Shown here: positions 17,379 to 25,939 of the stretch, piece after piece
Layout: each line of letters begins with the position of its first letter
Numbering within the stretch: the first letter of the stretch is position 1
Assembly (NCBI RefSeq): GCF_000716875.1
Contig: NZ_JNWQ01000002.1
Coordinates: forward strand, 62,001-126,000
Length of the DNA: 64,000 nucleotides
Source: Streptomyces novaecaesareae
Lineage (GTDB): Bacteria > Actinomycetota > Actinomycetes > Streptomycetales > Streptomycetaceae
Direction: 5' to 3'
Position numbers and translations under genes: made by a program
The notes under the pieces: model-generated
What the model was told of the DNA's origin: nothing
Database searches by the model: none
What the model saw: the letters and a program-made list of their open reading frames with translations, nothing else

Positions 17379-17629
17379 GCGAGTTCTCCTTCGGTTGGGC
17401 GACCTTGCCGGGAGACGGACCGACGGCGGCGCCGGAGCCCCGGGCCGTACGGGCCGGTCCCATTGTGGCCGGGGCCGCGGGCGGCGGTCCGCAGGACTCC
17501 GGGCGCAGCACGTCCGAAGATGCCCGCCGGGCCCCGGCCCCCAGGACGGCAACCGCGGAGATGCAGGTCGTGACGGTGCCTCAGGACCATGGAGGGACCT
17601 ACATCCGGGACTTGAGGCAGGGAGTGATC

Positions 17630-18703
17630 GTGCCGACGACCTTCGGATCGCTGCGCAGACTGGTGCTGACACCCTCACTGGCATCGGTGACCTTCGCCGG
17701 GCGGGGCTTCCCGGCGGATCCGACGGAGACCACCGAGCGGCTGGAGGCGGTGCCCCGGGCGGTGGTCTGCGGCTTCGAGTGGGGGATCGACTCCCGCAGC
17801 CAGTGGGAGGTCGAGCGCCGGCTGGCCCTGGTCGACCCCGAACAGCGCGGATTCGCCTACGAGGGCGCCACGATGGCCTTCACCGTCCTGGACGCGATGG
17901 GCCGGGGCCGGCGCACCCGGGACCTGCTGACCGGCTCCGGGCAGCCGCACATCTTCCTGGCGTACATCGGCATCGGCTTCGCCATGGCGCGGCTGCCGCG
18001 GCCGCTGTGGAGCAAGGTGCTGCCGGACCTGACCGGGACGCCGTACCACCCGACGATGAGCTGGCTGGCCGTCGACGGCTACGGCTTCGACCTCGCCTAC
18101 TTCCACACCCGGCGCTGGGTGGACGAGCAGCGCAGGCCGAAACCGTACCCGTGGCAGGGCGCCCCCGAGTACTTCCAGCGGGCGGTCGACCAGGGCATCG
18201 GCCGGGCGCTGTGGTTCATCCACGGCGGCTCGCCGCGGCAGGTCGCCGCCGCGGTGCGCAGGTTCGGCCCGGACCGGCAGGCCGACCTGTGGGGCGGCGT
18301 GGGCTTGGCCTCGACCTTCGCGGGAGGCAGCCCGGCCGAGGGCCTGGCCGTGCTGTGCGACGAGGCCGGGCCCTACCGGGCGGAGCTCGCCCAGGGGTCG
18401 GTGTTCGCCTCCAAGGCGCGCGCGTACGCGGGCCACGTGCCCGGGCACACCGAGGCGGCCTCGACGGCCCTGACCGGTCTGTCGGTCGAGGCGGCCGCGA
18501 AGCTGGCCGACGACTGCGTCCCGGACGGTGCCCCGGCCGCTGCCGTTGCCGGCGGGCTGCCGCCGTACGAACTGTGGCGGGCGAACGTGCGGGCGCACTT
18601 CCGCGACACCGGCGACCTGCTCCGGCCCGCCCCGCGCCCGGCGGCCCAAGCGGCCGCCCCGCGTCCGGAGGCCCCGGCGAAGCGGCCGCGGCCGCAGAAG
18701 TGA
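17630..18703 (+). CDS. unbL: UnbL-type DUF1702 enediyne protein, copy 1
   Basis: About 357 aa from the GTG at 17630. Other in-frame starts are GTG 17624 and ATG 17561; 17630 is chosen because it aligns with the start of copy 2 (both run into SLRR-VLTPS) and has GGGAG 5 bases upstream. DUF1702 features: FAYEGA.MAFTVLDAM, IGIGFAMARLPR, AVDGYGFDLAYFHT, AVDQGIGRALWFI and WGGVGLASTFAGG. The family marks enediyne cassettes; its function is not known to me. The C-terminus ends in a Pro/Ala/Arg-rich tail of about 35 residues absent from copy 2. Copy 2 follows 89 bases later on the same strand. The gene is divergent from the mycothiol enzyme, so the promoter lies in 17379-17629. Confidence 0.88.
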   Translation: MPTTFGSLRRLVLTPSLASVTFAGRGFPADPTETTERLEAVPRAVVCGFEWGIDSRSQWEVERRLALVDPEQRGFAYEGATMAFTVLDAMGRGRRTRDLLTGSGQPHIFLAYIGIGFAMARLPRPLWSKVLPDLTGTPYHPTMSWLAVDGYGFDLAYFHTRRWVDEQRRPKPYPWQGAPEYFQRAVDQGIGRALWFIHGGSPRQVAAAVRRFGPDRQADLWGGVGLASTFAGGSPAEGLAVLCDEAGPYRAELAQGSVFASKARAYAGHVPGHTEAASTALTGLSVEAAAKLADDCVPDGAPAAAVAGGLPPYELWRANVRAHFRDTGDLLRPAPRPAAQAAAPRPEAPAKRPRPQK

Positions 18704-18792
18704 CCGCGGCCGGAGGAGTTCCGGGCCGGATTGGTCCGGAGTCGTCCGCGAGACGGATCGGCCGTCCCGCGGAAACCCGAGAGGAGAATGGC

Positions 18793-19770
18793 GTGGCCAA
18801 CGCATGGCGGTCGCTCCGACGTCGTGTGCTCACCCCGAGCACGTCCGAAACGCTCCTGGAAACGCGCGGTTTCCACCGGAAGAACCCCGACGCCCAGCAC
18901 CTCCTGGAGACGGTCGGCGCACGGTTCCTGGAGGGCTACGCCCACGCCGTGGAGGCCCGGTACCCGGCGGAGGCGGAGATCCCGCTGGACCGGATCCCGG
19001 TCCAGTTCCGCGGCTTCGCCTACGAGGGCGCCGGAATGGGCTTCGCCATGCTCGACGGGCTGAGGCTGGCCCGCCGCGGCTCGGTGGCCCGCTTCCTCAG
19101 CGGCGGGGGCGCCGACCACAACTACATGGTCTACGTCGGCGTCGGCTGGGCGATGGCCCGGCTGCCGAGGTTCTGCTGGCCCGACATCGACGCGATGGAC
19201 CCGCTGCTGCGCTGGCTGGTGCTCGACGGGTACGGCTTCCACCAGGCGTACTTCCGCACCGCCAAGTACGTCCACGAGCAGTACCGGGACCAGGCCTTCC
19301 CCTGGCCGGCCCACGACACCCCGTCGTACGCCGGCCGCGCGATCGACCAGGGCATCGGCCGGGCGCTGTGGTTCATCGGCGGCACCGACGTCGACCTGGT
19401 CGCGACCATGATCGAGAAGTTCCCGGAGTCCCGGCGGTCCGACCTCTACGGCGGCGCCGGGCTGGCGGCCACCTACGCCGGGGGCGTGGACGAGTCGGAG
19501 CTGTGCGCGTTCCGGGACCGGGCCGGATCCCACCGGTCGATGGTCGCGCAGGGCAGCGCGTTCGCGGCCGAGGCCAGGGTCCGCGCCGGACTGCTGATCC
19601 CGCACACGGAGTTGGCCACCCGGGTGTTCTGCGGCATGACGCCCGTCGAGGCGGCCGCCGTCACCCAGGAGCTGCGCCCGGCCCGGCCGGTCCCGGCCGG
19701 CGCACTGCCCGGGTACGAGGTGTGGCGCCAGGCCATCGCCGAGCGCTTCACGCACGTCGGGGGGTGCTAG
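18793..19770 (+). CDS. unbL: UnbL-type DUF1702 enediyne protein, copy 2
   Basis: 325 aa. The start is the GTG at 18793 with GAGGAG 6 bases upstream. Same motifs in the same order as copy 1: FAYEGAGMGFAMLDG, VGWAMARLPRFCWP, LDGYGFHQAYFRTAKYV, AIDQGIGRALWFIGG, LYGGAGLAATYAGG. By eye the two copies are about 40-45% identical, so the duplication is old and they are not simple redundant copies. It lacks the Pro-rich tail of copy 1. The stop is 2 bases before the P450 start, so the P450 is translated with it. It may be the more canonical UnbL, since its length is the usual one. Confidence 0.88.
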   Translation: MANAWRSLRRRVLTPSTSETLLETRGFHRKNPDAQHLLETVGARFLEGYAHAVEARYPAEAEIPLDRIPVQFRGFAYEGAGMGFAMLDGLRLARRGSVARFLSGGGADHNYMVYVGVGWAMARLPRFCWPDIDAMDPLLRWLVLDGYGFHQAYFRTAKYVHEQYRDQAFPWPAHDTPSYAGRAIDQGIGRALWFIGGTDVDLVATMIEKFPESRRSDLYGGAGLAATYAGGVDESELCAFRDRAGSHRSMVAQGSAFAAEARVRAGLLIPHTELATRVFCGMTPVEAAAVTQELRPARPVPAGALPGYEVWRQAIAERFTHVGGC

Positions 19771-19772
19771 CC

Positions 19773-21128
19773 GTGGCCGCGACCCGCCGGGTGCCGCCGG
19801 GCCCGCCGCGCCGGGCCGCCCCGGTCCTGCTGCGCCGGCTGGTGGGGGACCGGCTCGAACTGATGCGCTCCGCCGCGGCGGAGTACGGGGACGCGGTCCG
19901 GATCTCCATGGGCCCCAAGACGCTCTACTTCTTCAACCACCCCGACCACGCCAAGCACGTGCTGGCGGACAACGCCGCCAACTACCACAAGGGCATCGGC
20001 CTGGCCCAGGCCCGACGGGCGCTCGGCAACGGCCTGTTGACCAGCGAGGGCGAGCTCTGGCGCAAGCAGCGCCGGCAGATCCAGCCGGTCTTCCAGCACA
20101 AGCGGATCGCCCAGCAGGCGGGCGTCGTCGCGGAGGAGGCGGCCAAGCTGGTCGGCCGGCTGCGGGCGCACGAGGGCGGCGGACCGGTCGACGTGGTCGG
20201 GGAGATGACGGCGCTCACGCTCGGCGTGCTCGGCCGCACGCTGCTCGACGTCGACCTCAGCGCCTTCGAGGCCGTCGGGCACGACTTCGAGGCCGTCCAG
20301 GACCAGGCGATGTTCGACATGGTCACCATGGGCATGGTGCCCGGCTGGGTGCCGCTCTCCAAGCAGCTCCGCTTCCGCCAGGCCCGGCAGTCCCTGCAGG
20401 GCGTGGTCGACCGGCTGGTGGCGGAGCGGATCTCCCGTGACGGCGAGCGGATCGAGGGGGACGACGCGCTGTCCCGGCTGATCGTCGCCACCCGGCAGGA
20501 GCCCGACCAGCGGGTCGGCCGGCAGCGGATGCGCGACGAACTGGTCACGCTGCTGCTGGCCGGCCACGAGACCACGGCGAGCACCCTCGGCTGGACCTTC
20601 TACCTGGCCGACCGTCACCCCGAGGTGGCGGAGCGGCTGCACGCCGAGGCCGTCGAGGTGCTCGGCGACCGCCCGCCCGAGTTCGAGGACCTGCACCGGC
20701 TGCGCTACACGGCGCGGGTGGTGGAGGAGGTCGTGCGGCTCTACCCGCCGGTGTGGATCCTGCCGCGGCAGGCCCAGGCCGACGACGAGGTCGGCGGGTA
20801 CCACGTGCCGGCCGGCGCCGACGTCCTGATCTGCCCGTACACCCTGCACCGGCACCCCCGGTTCTGGGACGCCCCCGAGCAGTTCGACCCGGAGCGCTTC
20901 GACCCGGACCGGGCCACGGACCGGCCGCGCTACGCCTACATCCCGTTCGGGGCGGGGCCGCGCTTCTGCGTCGGCAACCATCTCGGGCTGCTGGAGGCCA
21001 CGTTCACGATCGCCATGGTCGCCCGGGAGCTCCGGCTGGCCAAGGTGCCCGGGTACCGGGTGGTGGCCGAGCCGATGCTGTCGCTGCGGGTCCGCGGCGG
21101 CCTGCCGATGACCGTGCACTCCCGCTGA
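19773..21128 (+). CDS. Cytochrome P450
   Basis: 451 aa from the GTG at 19773; GTG 19764 is also possible and would overlap the previous stop. The P450 landmarks are all present: I-helix LLLAGHETTAS, ExxR in EEVVRLYPP, PERF region, and the heme loop FGAGPRFCVGNHLG with the axial ligand Cys399. The length and the kind of motifs (AGHETT, WRKQRRQIQPVF) are like the class I bacterial CYP102/CYP110-type rather than the short 400-aa Streptomyces P450s. Its place immediately after the unbL pair suggests oxidation of the nascent polyene or core. No ferredoxin gene is in the window, so electrons must come from outside. Confidence 0.93.
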   Translation: MAATRRVPPGPPRRAAPVLLRRLVGDRLELMRSAAAEYGDAVRISMGPKTLYFFNHPDHAKHVLADNAANYHKGIGLAQARRALGNGLLTSEGELWRKQRRQIQPVFQHKRIAQQAGVVAEEAAKLVGRLRAHEGGGPVDVVGEMTALTLGVLGRTLLDVDLSAFEAVGHDFEAVQDQAMFDMVTMGMVPGWVPLSKQLRFRQARQSLQGVVDRLVAERISRDGERIEGDDALSRLIVATRQEPDQRVGRQRMRDELVTLLLAGHETTASTLGWTFYLADRHPEVAERLHAEAVEVLGDRPPEFEDLHRLRYTARVVEEVVRLYPPVWILPRQAQADDEVGGYHVPAGADVLICPYTLHRHPRFWDAPEQFDPERFDPDRATDRPRYAYIPFGAGPRFCVGNHLGLLEATFTIAMVARELRLAKVPGYRVVAEPMLSLRVRGGLPMTVHSR

Positions 21129-21163
21129 GGCGCCGGTCCCGAGGGGCACCGGTCCCGCAGAGC

Positions 21164-21195
21164 AGAGCCCCCGCGGTGGACGTCGCGGGGGCTCT
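21164..21195. terminator. Hairpin between P450 and AraC gene
   Basis: A 12-bp G/C-rich stem (21164-21175 with 21184-21195) and an 8-base loop, placed between the convergent ends of the P450 gene and the AraC-type regulator. It can end both transcripts. Confidence 0.8.
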
Positions 21196-21232
21196 GGGGC
21201 GGGATGCGGCTGCCGGCTCGACCGTCGCCGGA

Positions 21233-22009
21233 TCACGCGCTGTCGGTGACCGGGGTCCGCTCGCTCAACGCGATCGTCCGGGCGTCCAGCAGGGCCAGCA
21301 GGACGGGCGGGTCGAGGACGCGGGCGGGGCGCAGGCGCAGTTCGATCGGCAGCAGCGGTACGGTCGGCCGCACCTCGATCGGTCCGACCGATCCCACCGA
21401 CACCGCGTGATCACCCGTCAGCACCTCGTCGAAGGCGGCCGGGACGGAGTGCGCGAGCAGGAACCAGGTGCCGGCCGGCACCTGGTCGAGTAAGAAGACG
21501 CCGGGGCGGGGGAGGACGGTACACGCGGCGGGCTTTCCCTCCGGCACCCGGGTCGGGAACAGTCCGACGAACACCCGGCCGAGCGCTCCGCCGGCCGGGG
21601 GCCGGATCTCGCCCCGGAAGGTGGAGAGTTCGGTGCTGCGGACCAGCCCGCCCAGGTCGACCTCGATCCGGGACGTGAACCCCCCGAGCTGACGGAAGAC
21701 GGTGGGAGGGATGCCGACGCTGCTGGCGAAGCGCGAGCTGAAGGTGCCGACGCTGTTGTACCCGACCCGGTGGCTGATCTCGGTCACCGTGAACGTCGTT
21801 TCGACCAGGAGGCGTTTGGCGGTTTCCAGGCGGATGGCGGAGAGAAACCGCCTCGGCGAGACCCCGGTCATTCGCTGGAATTCCCGGGAGAAGTGGAATT
21901 TGCTGTACATGGCGGCCTGTGCCATATCGTCGATGGTCAACAGTTCGCCGATGTTGTCGTGCATGGTCTCGATGGCCCGGGTCACGGCTTGCTCGATGGC
22001 AGTTGTCAT
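21233..22009 (-). CDS. AraC-family regulator with TTA codon
   Basis: 258 aa. The ATG at 22009 is preferred (GGAG 6 bases upstream); GTG 22012 is an alternative. The AraC DNA-binding domain is at the N-terminus (about 8-108): the first helix-turn-helix near LTIDDMAQAAMYSKFHFSREF and the second near TVTEISHRVGYNSVGTFSSRF, with the GVSPRRF linker. The rest (about 110-258) is beta-rich and includes GVFLLDQVPAGTWFLLAHS, like a carboxypeptidase-regulatory-type beta-sandwich, perhaps the sensing part. Codon 173 (21493-21491) is TTA, the rare leucine codon that needs the bldA tRNA in Streptomyces. It is therefore probably a developmentally timed switch for the cluster. An 8-bp direct repeat lies 58 bases upstream of its start. 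Confidence 0.9.
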   Translation of the reverse strand: MTTAIEQAVTRAIETMHDNIGELLTIDDMAQAAMYSKFHFSREFQRMTGVSPRRFLSAIRLETAKRLLVETTFTVTEISHRVGYNSVGTFSSRFASSVGIPPTVFRQLGGFTSRIEVDLGGLVRSTELSTFRGEIRPPAGGALGRVFVGLFPTRVPEGKPAACTVLPRPGVFLLDQVPAGTWFLLAHSVPAAFDEVLTGDHAVSVGSVGPIEVRPTVPLLPIELRLRPARVLDPPVLLALLDARTIALSERTPVTDSA

Positions 22010-22428
22010 CACTGACTCCAGCTTCTCTGTTGCACCTGCGGATGAACAGGAATTCCACCTTGCGATGATCGGAATCGATCGGAAACGAAAGTCGCGGCCG
22101 CACTGACAGGCCGGTGGTCAGAGGTGCCAGGGCGAGCGAAGGGGGGACCCACCCTTCGGAAAGGCGAAGCTGAAAAGTATCGCCGCCATAGCAAGTGACG
22201 ACCGTAGCAGCAGGAGCATGTCACCCGCAATGGTCTGGTGGCACGTGCCGTTGGCATGCCCGGCGAAGGGATACCCGGGGAATGACGTTTGAACGGCCTT
22301 CGAAGGCGCTCAGCAACACAGGAGATGCAGAGGAGGGCGCATTACCCAGACGATGCCAAAGTCGTGCATGCGAATCGTGGGCGGCCGATGCGCCGGCCCG
22401 ATTTTCGACGAGTAGCTAGGAGACGCCG
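22010..22428 (+). promoter_or_regulatory. Divergent control region between AraC gene and oxidase operon
   Basis: 419 bases with no supported gene; short open frames here lack ribosome sites and family features. It is less GC-rich than the flanks. It holds two direct GATCGGAA boxes at 22067-22074 and 22077-22084, exactly one helical turn apart. There is also an imperfect inverted repeat, CGAAGGG...CCCTTCG, near 22137-22158. Both genes at its edges must be driven from here. The AGGAGA site near 22417 sets the ATG at 22429. Confidence 0.55.
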
Positions 22429-22998
22429 ATGGGCTCACCTACCCCAGACGGAAACGAATACCGGACCATGACGCTGGAGGCGTTCGCGGACACGATCGTC
22501 CCGGGCGAGAAACGCTCCCCCGACGACCGGGCCGTGGCCGGCGCCTCGACCGGAGGCGGCGCCGTGCAGGCAGGCGCCATCGAGCTGCTGGAGACACCCG
22601 CCACCGGTCTGTCGAACTCCCTGGACGACTACCAGCAGGCGCTGAACCGGCACGCCAGCGCGTACGCGGACGAGCACGGCCTGCCGCTCGACGACTCGGT
22701 ACCGCCGTTCGTCGCCCTGCCGTTCGCGGACCGGACCAGCCTGGTGCAGGCCCTGACCGGGACCGGCCACCAGGAGCGCGAACTGTGGGTCCTGCTGGCG
22801 CTGTTCGCCAACATGGCCTTCGACACCGCCGCCCACCTGCACACCGCGGACGCGCTCGCGGCAGGCCACCCGGGCCTCACGACGATGGGGTTCATGCAGC
22901 CGGGCGACGACGGCCTCTGGCGGTTCCCCGAGTACTCGTACGGCAAGCAGCTGGCCGACCCCCACCCGGGCACCACCTCCTCAGGGAGCCCCGAATGA
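22429..22998 (+). CDS. Small enediyne-cluster protein next to GMC oxidase (possible small subunit)
   Basis: 189 aa. Start ATG with AGGAGA 6 bases upstream. It has no signal peptide or membrane segment. Motifs such as MTLEAFADTIVPGEKRSPDDRAVAGA and the helical ELWVLLALFANMAFDTAAHL are like the small subunits (gluconate-dehydrogenase subunit-3-like) that accompany flavoprotein dehydrogenases. The C-terminal GLTTMGFMQPGDDGLWRFPEYSYGKQLADPHP also fits such a partner. It overlaps the GMC oxidoreductase by ATGA, so a one-to-one complex is likely. Its position matches SgcE8 beside SgcE9 in C-1027, as far as I recall that map. The function is not established. Confidence 0.72.
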   Translation: MGSPTPDGNEYRTMTLEAFADTIVPGEKRSPDDRAVAGASTGGGAVQAGAIELLETPATGLSNSLDDYQQALNRHASAYADEHGLPLDDSVPPFVALPFADRTSLVQALTGTGHQERELWVLLALFANMAFDTAAHLHTADALAAGHPGLTTMGFMQPGDDGLWRFPEYSYGKQLADPHPGTTSSGSPE

Positions 22999-24650
22999 CG
23001 AACACCGAGAGCACCGACGTCCTGATCGTGGGCAGCGGCTTCGGCGGCGCGATCGCGGCCTACCACCTGGCGGCCGGCGGCGCGCGGGTCACCGTGCTGG
23101 AGCGCGGCCCGTGGCTGGAGGCCGACGACTTCGACCACGACTTCCTGCTCGGCTCCTCGTACACCCGCATCTTCGACTTCGTGGTGGGCGACGGCATGAG
23201 CCTGCTCGGCGGGAACTGCGTCGGCGGCGGCAGCGTGGTGTACTTCGCCGCCATGCCGCGCGCGCCGCGGTTCGTCTTCGACCGCCAGGGCAGCATCGGC
23301 CGCCGGATGTGGCCGGCGGCCATCGACCGGGACGTCCTCGACCCCTGGTACGACCGGGTGGTCGAGGCGCTGCCCATCACCCAGCAGGACTGGAACGACG
23401 TCACGTACGCGGGCGGCTTGTTCGCCGCCGCCTGCGAGCACGCGGGACGCACCGCCAACCCCGTCCCCGCCGCCATCGACCGGGCGAAGTGCACCAACTG
23501 CAACTGGATGATGTCCGGTTGCCGCTTCGACGCCAAACGCTCCCTGCTGCTCAACTACCTGCCCGCGGCCCTCGCGCACGGCGCCGAGATCCGGCCGCTG
23601 CACGAGGTGCAGCACCTCGCCCGGACGGACGACGGCGGCTACCGGGTGCACTACAACGTCATCGACGACACGGACTACCGGGTGCACGTCGGCAGCGGCA
23701 CCATCGACGCGAAGATCGTCGTGCTCGCCGCCGGCGCCGGCGCCACCCCGGTGATCCTCCAGCGCTCCGAGGCGACCCTGGGCACGATGCCGCACGCCGT
23801 CGGCCGCTACTTCTCCGGCAACGGCGAGCGCCTCAACACGGCCGTCGTGAACGAGGACCGCGCCCGGGACCTGCTGGGCCTCAAGCGCGCGGACGGCCGG
23901 GCGTTCCGGGCCAACCAGATCGGCAAGGGCCCGGTCGTGGCGAGTTGGGACAACCTCGACGGCTCCCTGCCGGAACACTCGCGGTTCTCCCTGGAGCAGC
24001 TCTACTTCCCCCCGGGGTTCGGCACCATCCTGGCGCAGGTGCCCGACGCCACCGGCCCCAGCTGGTTCGGCGTGGAGAAGAAGGAACTCGTCCGGCAGTG
24101 GCAGTCCTGGCTGACCGTCTTCACCATGGTCGAGGACGACAACGAGGGCGTCTTCGGCCCGCCGCCGCCCACCGGCAACGCGGCCCGGATCTCCCAGCAG
24201 ATGCTCGGACGCGGCACGATCAGCTACCGGCCGACGGCCAACACCCTGCGCGGCTGGGCCGAGTCGGACGCCGTGGTGAAGGACATCCTGGAACGCGACG
24301 GGCTGGCCCGCGTCATGCCGTGGACCAACGACCTGGTGGGCGCCTACACCGTGCACCCGCTGGCCTCCTGCCGGATCGGCGACGACCCGCAGACCTCGGC
24401 GCTCGACGACCGGCAGGAACTCCGCAACCACCCGGGCATCTTCGTCACCGACGGCTCCGCCGTCCCGGGAGCGCTCACCGTCAACCCCGCGCTGACCATC
24501 TCCGCCCTCGCCGAACGCGCCATCCCCGGCATCGTGCGCGCGGCGCAGGAGCGCGGCGTCGACGTCCGGTACGGCGCGCCCTCGCCGGACGGCGGCACCA
24601 GCGGCCGGCGCGGCGTGCAGGCGCAACTGCCCGGCCTGATGCGGCGCTAG
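22995..24650 (+). CDS. GMC-family FAD oxidoreductase (SgcE9-like)
   Basis: 551 aa. The start ATG overlaps the stop of the small partner. N-terminal dinucleotide fold VLIVGSGFGGAIAAYHLAAGG with the acidic end of strand 2 at VLERG; the FAD-contact GGNCVGGGSVVYFAAMPR; and at the C-terminus the GMC catalytic pair, His454 (VHPLASCRIG) and Asn497 (VNPALT). There is a Cys-rich CTNCNWMMSGC stretch at about residues 166-176 that could bind a metal or form disulfides, as in cholesterol-oxidase-like members. The enzyme would oxidise an alcohol to a carbonyl or desaturate. It is conserved in enediyne clusters near the warhead genes. There is no signal peptide. Confidence 0.9.
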   Translation: MTNTESTDVLIVGSGFGGAIAAYHLAAGGARVTVLERGPWLEADDFDHDFLLGSSYTRIFDFVVGDGMSLLGGNCVGGGSVVYFAAMPRAPRFVFDRQGSIGRRMWPAAIDRDVLDPWYDRVVEALPITQQDWNDVTYAGGLFAAACEHAGRTANPVPAAIDRAKCTNCNWMMSGCRFDAKRSLLLNYLPAALAHGAEIRPLHEVQHLARTDDGGYRVHYNVIDDTDYRVHVGSGTIDAKIVVLAAGAGATPVILQRSEATLGTMPHAVGRYFSGNGERLNTAVVNEDRARDLLGLKRADGRAFRANQIGKGPVVASWDNLDGSLPEHSRFSLEQLYFPPGFGTILAQVPDATGPSWFGVEKKELVRQWQSWLTVFTMVEDDNEGVFGPPPPTGNAARISQQMLGRGTISYRPTANTLRGWAESDAVVKDILERDGLARVMPWTNDLVGAYTVHPLASCRIGDDPQTSALDDRQELRNHPGIFVTDGSAVPGALTVNPALTISALAERAIPGIVRAAQERGVDVRYGAPSPDGGTSGRRGVQAQLPGLMRR

Positions 24651-24687
24651 CGATCGGCACCGGATCGAGCCAACGAGGAGGAGGCTC

Positions 24688-25761
24688 ATGACCACAGCGT
24701 TGCTGCGCCCTGCCCTGCGCAGGTCACTGGCGCAGATCCGCCGCGTCACCCCGCCCCGGCCGGCCGGGGCGGGGAAGGCGGTGGCCGGCGTCTTCGCCGA
24801 GGCCGAGCGGGAGTTCGGCATGCTCCCGCCGCCGATCGGTCTGCACGCCGCCTCACCGGAGGTGCTCGCCGCCTCCTGGGTGATGCTGCGGGAGACGCTG
24901 GTCGCCGCCGGGCGGGTCGACCGCGCGACCAAGGAGGCGGTGGCCGCCGCCGTCTCGGCCGCCAACTCCTGCCCGTACTGCGTGCAGGTGCACGGCGCGA
25001 CGCTCGCCGCGCTGCTGCCCACGGCGGCCGCCTCCGCCGCGGGCGGTGCGGACGCCGCGGGGGTGGCCGAGGCGGTGGCCGGCTGGCTCCGGGAGACCGG
25101 GGGGCAGGGGCACGCCCCGGGCGGGGCGGCGCGGTTCCCCGCGGACGCGGCTCCCGAACTGGTCGGGGTGGCGGTCACCTTCCACTACCTGAACCGCATG
25201 GTCAACCTGTTCCTCGCGGAGAGCCCGGTGCCGGCCGGGCTCCCGCCGGCCGCGCGGGCGGCGGCCACGGCCGTGCTCGGCCGGCTGATGCGGCGGGCCG
25301 CGCGCGGCGCCCCGCCGGCCGGGACCTCGCTCGACCTGCTGCCGTCCGCACCCCTGCCCGGGGACCTGCGCTGGGCGGCGGGCACGCCGAGCATCGCGGG
25401 CGCCTTCGCGCGGGCGGCCGCCGCGATCGACGCGGCGGGTGCCCGCTCGGTGCCGGACGGCGTCCGGGCCCTGGTGGCGGCCGAACTGGCCGGGTGGACG
25501 GGGGAGGCGCCCGGGCTGAGCCGCGCCTGGGTCGAGGACGCCGTCTCGGCCCTGCCCGGGGAGCAGCGCCCGGCGGGCCGGCTGGCCCTGCTGACCGCCA
25601 AGGCCTCGTACCAGGTCGACGACGCTCTCGTGGCCGAGTTCCGGCACGGCCGGCCCGGCGACACCGCGCTGATCGAGCTCACCTCCTGGGCCGCCCTGAC
25701 GGCGGCTCGGGAGCTGGGCTCCCGGCTCGCCGAGCGCGTGACGGCGGTCGGCGGCGGCTGA
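24688..25761 (+). CDS. AhpD/carboxymuconolactone-decarboxylase-like protein
   Basis: 357 aa. Start ATG with GAGGAGGAG upstream, 37 bases after the GMC gene, so it belongs to that operon. The AhpD-type redox motif is Cys95-x-x-Cys98 with His102 (CPYCVQVHG), in a helix preceded by TKEAVAAAVSAANS. The protein is about twice the size of a single CMD domain; the second half (about 190-357) looks like a diverged repeat without the CxxC. AhpD proteins are thiol peroxidase-linked disulfide reductases, and other CMD proteins are decarboxylases or of unknown function. A role in protection against thiol/radical damage from the enediyne, or in core processing, is inferred. Confidence 0.82.
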   Translation: MTTALLRPALRRSLAQIRRVTPPRPAGAGKAVAGVFAEAEREFGMLPPPIGLHAASPEVLAASWVMLRETLVAAGRVDRATKEAVAAAVSAANSCPYCVQVHGATLAALLPTAAASAAGGADAAGVAEAVAGWLRETGGQGHAPGGAARFPADAAPELVGVAVTFHYLNRMVNLFLAESPVPAGLPPAARAAATAVLGRLMRRAARGAPPAGTSLDLLPSAPLPGDLRWAAGTPSIAGAFARAAAAIDAAGARSVPDGVRALVAAELAGWTGEAPGLSRAWVEDAVSALPGEQRPAGRLALLTAKASYQVDDALVAEFRHGRPGDTALIELTSWAALTAARELGSRLAERVTAVGGG

Positions 25762-25806
25762 CCCCGCGGCCGGCCGTCGGCTCCGCACCTCCGCACCTCC
25801 GCACAC

Positions 25807-25837
25807 CCGAGGCTCCCGCCACCGGCGGGAGCCTCGG
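25807..25837 (+). terminator. Hairpin after the GMC/AhpD operon
   Basis: A perfect 14-bp stem with a 3-base loop (25807-25820 and 25824-25837), 45 bases after the AhpD-like stop. It separates that operon from the PKS promoter. Confidence 0.88.
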
Positions 25838-25908
25838 CGCGTTCCCGGCCGCCCCGACCGGGCCCGCCGCTGCGGCCGGGCCCGGATAATCGCGGCATTA
25901 AATCACGG

Positions 25909-25939
25909 CGTTATCGAATAACGACGTTATCGAATAACG
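25909..25939 (+). promoter_or_regulatory. Tandem palindromic operator upstream of enediyne PKS
   Basis: Two identical 15-base sites, CGTTAT-CGA-ATAACG, at 25909-25923 and 25925-25939, repeating every 16 bases. Another CGTTAT half-site follows at 25957-25962, in a flank (AAATCAC...CGTTAT) that copies the left flank at 25901-25914. The whole 25880-25970 stretch is strikingly A/T-rich for this genome. It lies about 165-195 bases before the PKS start. This looks like a cluster of regulator binding sites; the protein that binds it is not known. The rest of 25940-26104 is the PKS leader, in which I see no clear -35/-10 pair. Confidence 0.75.
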
